From assembly GCA_030770425.1 (NCBI GenBank), contig JASJFT010000032.1, positions 62,001-126,000 of the forward strand: DNA of 64,000 nt, in the 5' to 3' direction. Positions 25,091-35,122 of this stretch are shown here, piece after piece. Source of the stretch: Darksidea phi. Its lineage: Eukaryota > Ascomycota > Dothideomycetes > Pleosporales > Lentitheciaceae. The stretch's first letter is position 1; every line of letters begins with the position of its first letter. The notes beneath the pieces are model-generated. The model was not told the DNA's origin, searched no databases, and worked only from the letters and a program-made list of their open reading frames with translations. Position numbers and translations under genes: made by a program.

Positions 25091-27269
25091 AAAAGTATTA
25101 TAAACTTTATAGAGAAGTAATAATATATATAAGAAGTTCTAAAGAGGTAGACTATATAAGTAATATTAATATAAAGAAGAGATTAAGAGATCTAGCTAAG
25201 AGATATCTTTAGGCTTCTACTTAAGAGTTACCGTATAAGTAGAATAATTAGTTAAAAAAAGGATACTATCTATATTAATAATAAGCTATAGCTTAAAGAA
25301 TTTAGTAAAACTAGTCTTTATATATTATAGTAATAGATAAAATATATATCTAAAGGAATACGTACTTAAAAAGTAATTAGTAAAGACTAAACTTTTAATA
25401 TAGATATTTATTCTATCTATATATCTAATAATATCTATTAAAGAAAAATCTTAGCTAAGTACTATATAGTCTAAAGATAACCTAAGTAAGCTCTATATAC
25501 TAGACGAGAAGTTCCTAAAGGAGCTTTATAGCGCCCCCTTCTAAGGGGTAATAGATATTATACCTCTACTAATAATATTCCTATTAGAAATATTAGAGTT
25601 ATAATAGTACTAATAATACTTATAATTAATAGCTCTAAGGGGTATACTAGTTAAGAAGTTATACTTAATAAAGTAAGTCTTATAAGTAGTAGAGGCTACG
25701 AAGTTAGTAGGTACTAGATAGCTAACGCTACCTAGTCTATACTAAAGGAATTAGTATAAAAAGTCGTTAGAAAGATAGTAAAATATATCTAATAGTACTA
25801 GAAGTTAAGCTTATATACTATAGTTATAGCTTAGTATAATTTTACCTTACTACTAGTATTTTTAATTAGACGCTTCTACTTAGTCTTATACTAGTTCTAA
25901 CTAATATTAATATTAAAAGTATAGAACTATATATCCTACTAAATCTCTTTAAGTATATTAGAATTTATATTCTTATTATTACGAGTAGTCTAGACGTTAT
26001 AATACTAGATACGCTCGATAGTAAAGGTAAGAAGATTAAAGTAGTAGTAGAAAGTAGACTTAATTTATACGAATTATTAGTAGAACTATATTAGTAGGAA
26101 AAAGAAAAGACTAGTATATACTACTAAGTAGGTCTAATAGTAAGCTTTATACCTACTATAGATAGTATAAATATTAATCTTCTAGTACTAGTTACTTAAA
26201 GTAATCTAATAGAGCTTAACTATATTAAACTCTTATATAAACTAGAGAAGGTAGTTTATATACTAATAGTATATAAGAGGAGGCTAAAATTTTAAATAGA
26301 TAGAGAGAGTATAGATATATTTAAAGAGAGTAATATTACTATACTAGCTAGTAGAGGTAATTATAATAAGAGATAAGATCTTAAAAGTATTAAGAAATAA
26401 AGTAAAAAAATCTAGAAGTAGATATACCTTCTTATACTTATATTAAAAGAGACTATTCTATACCTAAGCTAATAACGCCCTAGATACTTACTAGTAAGAG
26501 TCTAAAATATAGAAATAAAGGCGCCTAAAGAGATATAATATATAATAATTTATTATCTCTTAAATAAACGTCTATAAAGATATAAATAGAATTTCTCTTA
26601 CTAGAAGAGTTATAGGTAAATAAGTAATTTAATATAATTATAAGTTATAATAAATAGTAGCTAGTAATTACTAAGTACTACTAGGTTATACTATTATAAT
26701 AGGTATTAAAACTAAATTAAATAAAGTCTAGACTAGTTCTAAAGTCTTTATAAAGGTATTATAAGTAAATAGAATAACTATAGAAATTATATTTAGTAAA
26801 TAGCTCTTATATAAAGATAGTAAGTATCTACTAGATAGAAGTTACTAAAAATCGTCTATAAGGGGAGTAGTAACGCTATTACTACTAGTATAAGAATTTA
26901 TAAGAATATATATAGACTATAAATTATAATAGTAATAAATAAAAGTTATAAATATACGTTAATAATAGACTAATACTTAAGTTATATATACTTTCTAATT
27001 AAACTAACTATATATTATAAGATTAGGATTAAGGGCTATAGGACTAGAAAGACTACGAAAACCCCCTATAAGGTAGTAGAGTATAATATAGATACTAAAT
27101 ATCTAAAAGATCTTCTCTATAAAATTATTTTTTTCTTAAAAATAAGATTTTTCGGGAGTATAGATACTTAGATAAACTTTTCTAAAGAAAGTAAGGGGAC
27201 TAATAAAATACGTTATAGTAAATAATTCTCTATAAGAGCTAGGATAGTTCTTAGAAAAGAGGGAGGCTA
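25091..27269 (+). other. 3' internal region of element Q
   Basis: About 2.2 kb between the chromodomain and the 3' LTR. The last 721 bases repeat bases 1-722. Long runs without stops occur on + but I recognise no domain. It could be an accessory frame or long 3' untranslated DNA. Confidence 0.5.
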
Positions 27270-27455
27270 TATTATATCTACTTTTACTAGAGGACTTCTA
27301 GATTATTATCGACCTAGTTATAGTTACGTACTAGATCCTATATAGTTCTATATTCTACTATTATATCTTCTTAAGAATTTATCTTATCTCTATCCAAATA
27401 TAACCCTTTTACTATCTTAGTATTTTTATATCTACCTACCTATACGTACCTTATA
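27270..27455 (+). repeat. 3' LTR of element Q
   Basis: 186 bp, preceded by a purine-rich tract AGAAAAGAGGGAGGC and followed by CCTAA. Confidence 0.8.
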
Positions 27456-27699
27456 CCTAATACTTATCTAATAAATAGAATATAATATATTAAATAGTTT
27501 ACTAGTACTTATATAAGGTATATATATAGTATAGAGACTATTATATAAGTATATAATATATATAAATAAATATAAAATAATATTAGAGATATACTACGAG
27601 TATAGACTAATATTTAATAATATTAGAGATATAGAATAAATATACTATAGGTATAGACTAATATAGAATACTTATATAATATATACTATACTATATAGT

Positions 27700-28735
27700 A
27701 CTATACTACGTTTCTTATAATTTTTTCGGAGCGAACTTTTTACTAATATAGTAAGAATAGCTAGATAAATAATAATCTAGGAGTTATCTAGCTAAAGTAC
27801 TTTATTAAATATATAATAAATTATAGACTAGATATATACTAGCTACTAATTCTTAATAACTATAGTAATTATATTTTAAATAAATTCTAGAACCTTTATA
27901 AGGAGAATAATATCTATACTCTCTATATACTAGTTTATTTATTATACCTCCTATAGCTACTTAATATAGACTATTTCTCGCTATTAAAGTACGTATATAG
28001 GGACTAGATTAATAGTCTAATTTATAATTATATCTACTATATTATAAAGCTTAAATTTCTATCTATTTTCTATATAGTTTATAATAAGATTATTATAAAG
28101 AAGAATATCTATATAAGCTTTTAAGGTACTAGTTTAGTTCTATATAATTTAGAGGTAGTAATCTTAAAACTTAATATTAAGTTAAGAATATTATTATTAG
28201 TAGCTCTACTAAAGACTATATAAAAAACTAGAATACTAAGTAACGTATATAAAGTAGAGGTTTAATTAATATTAATTTATAAGTATATACGTAGGTATAA
28301 GAGCTTATTATCTATTTTTATTATTCTAGTTATTAATTAGTTAAGTAAAAGTACTAAGATATTAGTTTATAAAGTTATATTTATATATAAATAAATTATA
28401 AGTTTAAAGAAGGTAATTAAGACTACTATAACGCGTAGAAAGTATAAAAAGAAGAGAATCTAGAAGTAGGACGTTCTAACTAAGATAAAGAAGGAGACTA
28501 TTATTATTTAAAAGGCTACTAAGTAGTAGTAAGAGAATAAAAGATATTAAGTTATTATATAATTAGGTATAAGCTAATAGGCTTTAGTATACTATATACG
28601 CTGTAGAGAACCTAAATATAACTTATAAACGTATAAGAAGGCTACTATAGATACTACTTAATTTAGAATAGCTATTATATTAATAGATTTCTAATATATT
28701 ATTAAACTAGGTAGCTTTTTATACGCGAAAAGTTG
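27700..28735 (+). pseudogene. Fot1/Pogo-type DDE transposase, C-terminal half, RIP-mutated
   Basis: Plus-strand frames give a pattern found in fungal DDE1/Pogo transposases. A block like LLQ.I....S.LK.Y (about 27,950-28,000) stands where these proteins have LQPLDVGCF. It is followed by a region ending LVLYNLE (about 28,140-28,170), then a basic coiled tail. A zinc-knuckle-like end RCREPKYNLQTYKK lies near 28,600-28,650, with Tyr where His or Cys is expected. The catalytic DDE part is not recognisable. The AT-rich block ends at about 28,735. Confidence 0.6.
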
Positions 28736-30452
28736 ATAAGGGTAGCGGCTCGCTTAGAATAGCGGCTTACTACGTAAACACGTTAGGCCTAGATTATGGG
28801 ATGGTAACTAAATTTAGCCACAAGGTCTTATCAATTAATTAGTGGTTATGCCAGTGCCAATAGAGTATTAGCCTGCAGGCCCCAGGAGTAAGAGATTGGA
28901 ACAATAAAGATCGTGGTTCTTATATGTAATCGCTACATGGTGCCAAGCTGGAATCCTGCGGAGTTGTAAGCTGAACCGAGGCAATATGAGGCCAGCTAAG
29001 CGAGACACCGGGACACCAAGTATAGGCTTAGTCTATGTGGAAACCACTTGGCACGGAGGAGGGATGAAGTCGCTTCCAGCTCTAGAATTGTTTGTCTAGT
29101 TTCCTAATGAAGAACATGCAAAGGTGACAAAATTCGATCAACGAGTTTCTTCTCCTTTCGTTTGGGATTGAAACAGAGCTACACGGGTACAACCGAAAGC
29201 CGTCTCCAGGAAGAATATAGCCAGATATTAGACCTTGAAGGTTGCTTGATCAGCTGTATACCCGTGAACGATGCCCGAGCCATCGGATTACTGAATGTAT
29301 AGCTCCTTCTTTCGTCACGATTCCCGGACCAAACTCATTCTTGTTGCCGTAAACTAGCTTACTATCGGTCTATAACAATAACTCGTACTGTGATTCGCCC
29401 TGTGGGACGTTTTGTATCCTGACAGTGTCGAGTGCTTTGATGGGGCGTTGGAAAGTACGCTAGCTGCTAGCAGTCAGGCGCGGCGGTTCCACATTTTGTC
29501 GCGATCCGGAACGCGCCTTCCTTTCATCATTCTCCGCTCTCCGTGCCGCTTGACTTCTTCTCGGGCGATTTTCGATAACACGGGAATAGCGCGCTTTCAC
29601 GACATAGCTTGGCCGTGCTGCAGAGGCGTGAGACTATAAGTTACAACCTGAGAAGAAGTTATCCGGGACCGCACCTCATACCCGCAACCACGCCCAAATC
29701 CACTGCACTGCTTGCATCGAAGGGCAACATGAGTTGATCAGCAAAGAAAGACAAGGCTTATTATGTGTAGTCGTCCAATGGACGTCCAGACCCATCTGAC
29801 AGTGCTCTAATGGTGATGACGTACACCCAATTCTGGAGCTTATAGAGCAAATCAATACTGTGTAGCGTTCCAAGGCAAGAACATTGATACCATCCAGTAT
29901 CAAGAAAATACTAGAGCAAGACATTGACGTACGGATGCAAGGCAAAGCAGGACGCCAGTTGCCCGACGACATGAAGGCGCCGCAGCGACAGGGACCATGC
30001 GCTACATCGACTACATCCAGCTTAAGAGGCGCTACGCCCGTGTTGTTGAAATTTCCGGAAGGATGTCAAACGGTGGGCTCGAGGCTCGGGGAGAGCAACT
30101 TCAGTTCAAACCAACAAAGAGGGAGACTGTACCAAAGACTCTAACCTTATCATCATGCGCCGCTAGGCTTTGGGTGATTCTAGGTAATTTGAATTTGCTA
30201 ATCATGCCCGGGGTGCCGATGCCTATCAGTCACCGAACCCTGGTTCACGGAAGTTCCGCTCTATAGTTAGCGTCCATCAAGCAAGTCCGGCGTAGCACAC
30301 GCATCTCCACCTCCTGCACCCCCGCATCATCGCGTCTTGGCAGTAGCTCACGTCAATTCAACATCATGGCCATCTACAGAAGATAAGAAACTCACTAGAC
30401 CCGAAATCACAGGCACATTCTTCCGAGTTACTACGAAGTCTCGTTCGGAAAC
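28736..30452. other. Intergenic stretch without a recognised gene
   Basis: Composition changes abruptly from RIP-mutated to balanced at about 28,735. Short open frames on both strands (for example 29,676-29,972 minus and 29,884-30,144 plus) show no domain I know. The plus reading near 29,690-29,960 has an HCTAC motif and a helical stretch ending IKKILEQDID, which could be a worn coding relic. Confidence 0.5.
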
Positions 30453-31308
30453 ATGATCAACCTAACCGCCACCCTCTCAACCCTCATAACAGCCAACCAT
30501 GTCCTCCATTATCACAATGTACTCGACGCCATGGGCCACGTCAGCGTGCGGAACCCGAACAACAATGCAACTTTCTTTATCGCGCTCCAGCAAGGTCCCG
30601 CCACTGTCAGTGGGCTATCTGATATCGGCGAATATCTCATCATGGACGGCTCGGCAGTGAACGGCACAGTGGGAGGCTATTCGGAGCGCTATATTCATTC
30701 TGAGATTCTCAAACGGTATGCAGACGTAAATGCTGTGGTACACAGTCATGCGGAAGATGTCCTGCCATACACTGTGCTGAACACGGTGGGAGTGGAGAGC
30801 GTGTATCATATGGCTGGCTTTCTTGGTTTGTTTGTCATAGGCGAGCCCATATTTGTTACGATACTGAGACACTACAGGCGACAATGTACCAAACTTCGAC
30901 ATTGAAACCGCGTATACAGAAGACGATCCCCGCGACATGTTAGTCAACACGCCCCGTCTCGGCGCAGCCCTCGCCTCCACTCTCGGCACCAACACTACAC
31001 AACCGACCTCCCCCCTTCATACGACCGTTTTACAGCGCGGCCACGGCTTTGTAACCGTCGGATCAAGCATCGAGCAAGTCGTTGATTACGCGTACTATGC
31101 GACTAGGAATGCACGGATACAGACGAAGGCTTTACTATTGACTGGGGCAATTGGAGGTGGCGTGCAGTATTTGAGCGAACGGGAGCGAAAGGACAGTAGG
31201 AATATGAACGCTTGGATCGTATTTAAGCCGTGGCAGCAATGGGTATGGGAGGTAGAGCGGAGCGGAATATACGTTAACGAGTTGGGGACGCCGCCGTTGG
31301 GCGCATAG
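30453..31308 (+). CDS. Class II aldolase/adducin-domain protein
   Basis: Two exons, 30,453-30,825 and 30,878-31,308, give 267 aa. The 52-bp intron has GT..CAG ends and a CTGA branch-like site, and joins AGFLG to DNVPNFDI. The N-terminus has the family block ANHVLHYHNVLDAMGHVSVR. HSHAEDV carries two of the metal-binding histidines and RGHGFVTVG a third. Family members cleave or process sugar phosphates with a divalent metal. Fungal paralogs of this length are mostly uncharacterised, so the substrate is unknown. No signal peptide is apparent. The ATG at 30,453 is the first suitable start before the conserved block. The model reads through without a lesion despite lying 1.7 kb from the RIP-mutated block. 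Confidence 0.85.
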
Positions 31309-31487
31309 GCTTAAGCTAAAACATAACCTTTATATGTTGAATCAGCGGTGCTTTTCGACCTCAACTATTCAATTATGGCGTGTATAGGAATATGATATCA
31401 GTACTGGTCTTCAGATATGTACAGTTTCATTATTAGATATCATTACTACAATAGCATAGTTGCGCAATGCAGCTTTCCTCCTGAATG

Positions 31488-31511
31488 AAAAAAAAAAAAA
31501 AAAAAAAAAAA
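31488..31511 (+). repeat. A24 homopolymer
   Basis: An uninterrupted run of 24 A residues about 180 bp after the aldolase stop. It may be a microsatellite or the tail of an old retroposed copy. No target duplication or reverse-transcribed source is recognisable. Confidence 0.9.
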
Positions 31512-31868
31512 CCTTTTATATGCTTGAAATTCAAAAGCTCAAAGTTGCTGGAGCTTTGGGAGACATAATCGAGGGTGTTAATGCTGCTGGCGCTTATAAA
31601 GAGCTCGGAGGAATATGAGGCGGGATCCGGACAGGGCGGGTGTTCCTCGAGGGACGCTGATCAACGACCCCAACCACGGAAGATTGTAGCGAGGGAAGGA
31701 TGATCGTCCAAGGTGGTGTCAGGTGAGTGCAGGCGGATGCTTTGGCGGAGCTGGCTTCTTGTCTCGTAAGGTTGTTCGAGGTGCAAGTAGTGGAGTATTT
31801 CCCCTCGTCCTGATTTCAAAGCGCTTCAACCGTAGCTTAGACCCCGTCCTAGACTCTACAAAAGGTCC

Positions 31869-32323
31869 GTGTCACCTGAGAACCAGAAATTCAGCTCCTT
31901 TTTCATCGGCCACGAGCCATCCACCATTGCCACTTCGGTTGTCTTTACCGTTTCTACCATTACGACTGTACTGGAGACCAACACAGCCGTTATAACCTCT
32001 GAGCCAACATCTACCACAGTTGCCGTCACGTCATCAGCTACTAATGCCCCTTCAACTTTCCGTGCCCGTGACAACGCACTCCCCGCTTCCATCGCCCGAT
32101 GGCCCCCGTCCCGGCACTGCTGCATGCTCGCAGATCGCAGATCGCAACCGGCGTCACGACAGAAACCAAGATGACTTCCACGGCCACCGTCTACACTTCT
32201 ACTCATACGATCACTAATACGGTCACTAGCGCCGCCGCAAAGCCCATCGCTACCGTCCCCACGACCGTCCCGGCCTACGGGCAACTGCGTGTAGCTCAGG
32301 GATGGAACCACCGGACTTATTGA
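31869..32323 (+). pseudogene. Ser/Thr-rich protein remnant
   Basis: One frame (31,869 on) gives TVSTITTVLETNTAVITSEP and similar Thr/Ser/Val runs. A second frame (32,099-32,323) gives TETKMTSTATVYTSTHTITN. The low-complexity Thr/Ser pattern switches frame between them, as after a frameshift. Such stretches occur in fungal wall or secreted proteins. The reverse strand is also open (31,856-32,341), so coding is uncertain. The next gap, 32,324-32,755, shows no recognised gene. Confidence 0.3.
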
Positions 32324-32755
32324 AGCAGCCATCCCTTGCAACTCGTTGCTTTCGCACTATCGCTACATAGGGGGGTTAAACCCTTTAGAACGGGATTGGT
32401 CCTTGCAGAAATCAAAAGATTTAGTAGGGAATGATCAGCGAGCAATCAAGTCTGCACAGGCACTCCAAAAATATGTGTCGCACCTGAGTACATTGTACAA
32501 GTGCTTCTATTCTTGCTTCAGTGCATTAATTCCAAACAGGACATGCTTGGTTGCTTGGTTTGAAGGATTGACCATAAGTTCCTTGTTATTCAAGATTGAT
32601 TGCTACGAGGCAACGGGAGTGTGTTGATCTTCATGATAGCTTCCCCATAGCCGAACATTTCACATGGAACTATCTCCTTGCGCGTGCTTGACGAACCCTT
32701 CTACTGCCATTTTAATCCGTCCGTACACCTCTTCCGCCGATCCATCGTCATTTAT

Positions 32756-33952
32756 CTACCAACAATTAGTAGATTCCAGCCTAGCTTTGCTATTACAGAC
32801 CTCTTTGAAGTACCCATCCACTGCTAGGATTTTCATAGCTTCCGGTTCTGGAATTCTCTGAGCATTCGACCTACCGCCCACTTCCTTTGAGGTTAGAAGC
32901 AGTGTATAGTTCGTCTTCTGAACCTACGAAAATAAGTACAATTCGACCAGAGATCACTTACACTTACCTGTTCTTGGAACTCGGTTAGATATTGCATGTT
33001 TTCCGGAAACCCGCGCACTAACGTCCAGTTCATCCCCTTCTGTATTCCCTCGTTGATCTTCCTCTCCAGTAAGCTGATCGCTAACTGGACGGGCACTTGT
33101 ACTTCTTCCTGGATGCAGTGTTCTATGAATGTTGCATGCGGATATGTTGTGTCATTGGCCTTCTCGCGTAGCACCTCATCCAACGTTATGCTCTGAAACC
33201 CAAACTCCTTCGAAAGGAGAGCGCACTGTGTCTCCTTGCCGACTTCGGGACCACCTGTGACAGAGTCAGTAAATCAATTTCCTGGTTTTGGTGGGAGGGG
33301 GTTTGGAAATACCAACAACGAAGATAACAGGAGTCCGCTCACGTCGCTTAGCAAAGTGAGCTTCTCTCTCTTGATTCAACAGCTTCATCCACGCTTTCCC
33401 CAGCGGAGAAGAGATTTTGGTGGACAGTCCCTGAAACTCCTCGAGGTCCTTTTTGCTCGTATTTATGTGCCTGTATTAGACACTCAAGCTTGTCCATCTC
33501 TCGTACGAACTGAGCCTCAGGTGTCTTTCCTTCTTCGTACTCCAACCACGCGTCCCTGATATCCGCACCCACATCTGGATAGGAGGAGCTCAACAGGCTC
33601 TCCATATACTCGACGCCAAAAGATTCCAATTTGTGCTTTTGCTCTACTGTATATTAGCTTCTTGGGGGCTCTGGCGGGGGCGGCATAGTTTACCTTTAGC
33701 GACGCCAGCGTACGTGGGTATGTCTCCAACCACTGATTCGGCCATATCGTGACACAGTGCTATGAAAATGCACCGTTCCTTACTCAAATTTTCTGGTGCG
33801 AACATGCAGATTACTGCTAACTGATACATGTGAGCCGCTACACTCTCCGGGCGTGGAACTGTTCTCAACCACCCCGTTCGTGGAATGCGCTTGAGATCCG
33901 ACATTAGATGTAGGTAGAGTAATGGTGATTTGTCTAGACCGGAGGAAGTCAT
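32756..33952 (-). CDS. HD-domain 5'-deoxynucleotidase-like fused to a nucleoside-monophosphate kinase, with one frameshift
   Basis: Exons on the minus strand are 33,952-33,694, 33,646-33,313, 33,254-32,968 and 32,923-32,756. Introns are 47, 58 and 44 bp, all GT..AG. The first half matches HDDC2/YfbR-type HD hydrolases: RIPRTGWLR, VAAHMYQLA with the first His, IALCHDMAESVVGD with the HD pair, and FVREMDKLECLIQA. The second half opens with the P-loop GGPEVGKETQ (family GGPGSGKGTQ) and continues with VRGFPENMQYLTEFQEQ, like adenylate or UMP-CMP kinases. The C-terminus is short. One extra A in the run at 33,450-33,454 shifts the frame between the halves. Apart from it the exons sum to 349 codons. 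Both activities would act on nucleoside monophosphates. A splice that skips part of the HD domain could also restore the frame. Confidence 0.7.
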
Positions 33953-34635
33953 GATGCGGCTGTTTAACGCTTTCGGGGCGGTGCGATGTCAAGCGGCAAG
34001 AATCAGTCGGAAAATTATGAAGGTCCGGCGGGGTATGCCCCAACGCGGAGCCTCCCTCCATTATTTTGGCCAAATATAGCACAGCCGCTTTTAGGCATAC
34101 AAACTCCCAAATGTAATCCTGATCCGCGCGAGACATAGTGACTGTTTATAGCCGGTTTTTCGAGCTGTTGTATCTCCCCTAATATTTCCAAGGCGATGAA
34201 TCTCCACCTTTGTTAGCACTGGCTCTCTCACATTGTTAGACGAGCCCTCGTTGCTAGGTTTGCACAATTAATATTCTTTTAAGTGTTTATAAAAGCCTCA
34301 AAGCAGGCTAACAGAGTCTCGGTAATGCTTTACGCATCCTTGCTCTGCGCATTCCTCTAGAAGCCTATGCAAGGCCATCTACAGGCTTCCGCTCCCTGGA
34401 GGGAGGAAGGTAAGTGTTGCACAGGAAAATGTGGAGGGGCATCTCGTTTACGGGGTCAAAAAGGATTAGAGCGAAAACGCGTCCACCATTATTGTAGAAT
34501 CCTAGCGATATTGGGGAATAGGTAACTATCTAGAGAGGACAGAGGAGAGCCTCCTACAAGAGGTTGGAGGTCTAAGGCTCTGCAATCTAAAGGATTAAGA
34601 CAGGCGCTGACTGTGCGTGTGAGGCGTGACGCAAT

Positions 34636-34932
34636 CTAATGGGATTTGGTATAGTTAAGGTAGGCTGCCCAGACGTTGCCCCCGACCCCTCCCCATCCCT
34701 CTAACTGCTCCTTGAAGTTATCGTTCGGCTTGGCCTTCCTCTTTTCTCCCACAAAGGCCAAGGCGGTGGCGAGGTCGTGCTGATAAGTTTGCATTAGATA
34801 GGCGATCACGGCCGTGGCGGACCGCGACACGCCTCAGTCGCAATGAACGAAGACAGAACCGGAATCCAGGCGCTGGTTGATAAAGTCGCAAATGTCGGCG
34901 AGCTCGGCCAGCGCCGCCGCGATGGCCATATC
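34636..34932 (-). pseudogene. Dual-specificity protein phosphatase remnant, stop inside the catalytic loop
   Basis: The minus strand reads FINQRLDSGSVFVHCD, stop, GVSRSATAVIAYLMQTY, then NDNFKEQLEGW. This is the HCxxGxSRS signature loop and following helix of dual-specificity phosphatases. The TGA at 34,834-34,836 occupies the second x of HCxxG, so a CGA-to-TGA change is likely. The N-terminal half is missing or unrecognisable beyond 34,932. The rest of 33,953-35,122 shows no other recognised gene. Confidence 0.7.
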
Positions 34933-35122
34933 AGGACATGCTATAATTAGTTTATCCCTAGCCCCCAAAACACCCTCGCATACCGCCCCCAAGCAAGACT
35001 CAGCCTTTTATTACCCCATGACAGCGCGAAACTCAGACACCCCGATCCCCCTACTACCTCTTATAACGTCAGGTAGGCACAAACGCGACCGTAAGCCGCC
35101 GCTATTGACTATCGACGACAGC

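Larger units (their letters stand above)
3276..27455 (+). mobile_element. Element Q: RIP-mutated Ty3/gypsy (chromovirus-like) retrotransposon, outermost shell of a three-level nest
   Basis: Identical-length 186-bp LTRs bound the element. The flanking 5-mers are TCTAA (3,271-3,275) and CCTAA (27,456-27,460), a target-site duplication with one C-to-T change. A polypurine tract (about 27,252-27,266) precedes the 3' LTR. Without the inserted element B, Q measures about 8.6 kb. Its pol order read from degraded frames on + is reverse transcriptase, RNase H, integrase, chromodomain. About 2.2 kb lie between the chromodomain and the 3' LTR without a recognised domain. The interior is almost free of CpA and TpG. 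Confidence 0.85.

Noticed and set aside
33780..34136. Minus-strand frame of up to 118 codons upstream of the HD-kinase gene
   Set aside because: It overlaps the HD gene's first exon in another frame, and its N-terminal text matches no family. A role as an alternative first exon cannot be shown.
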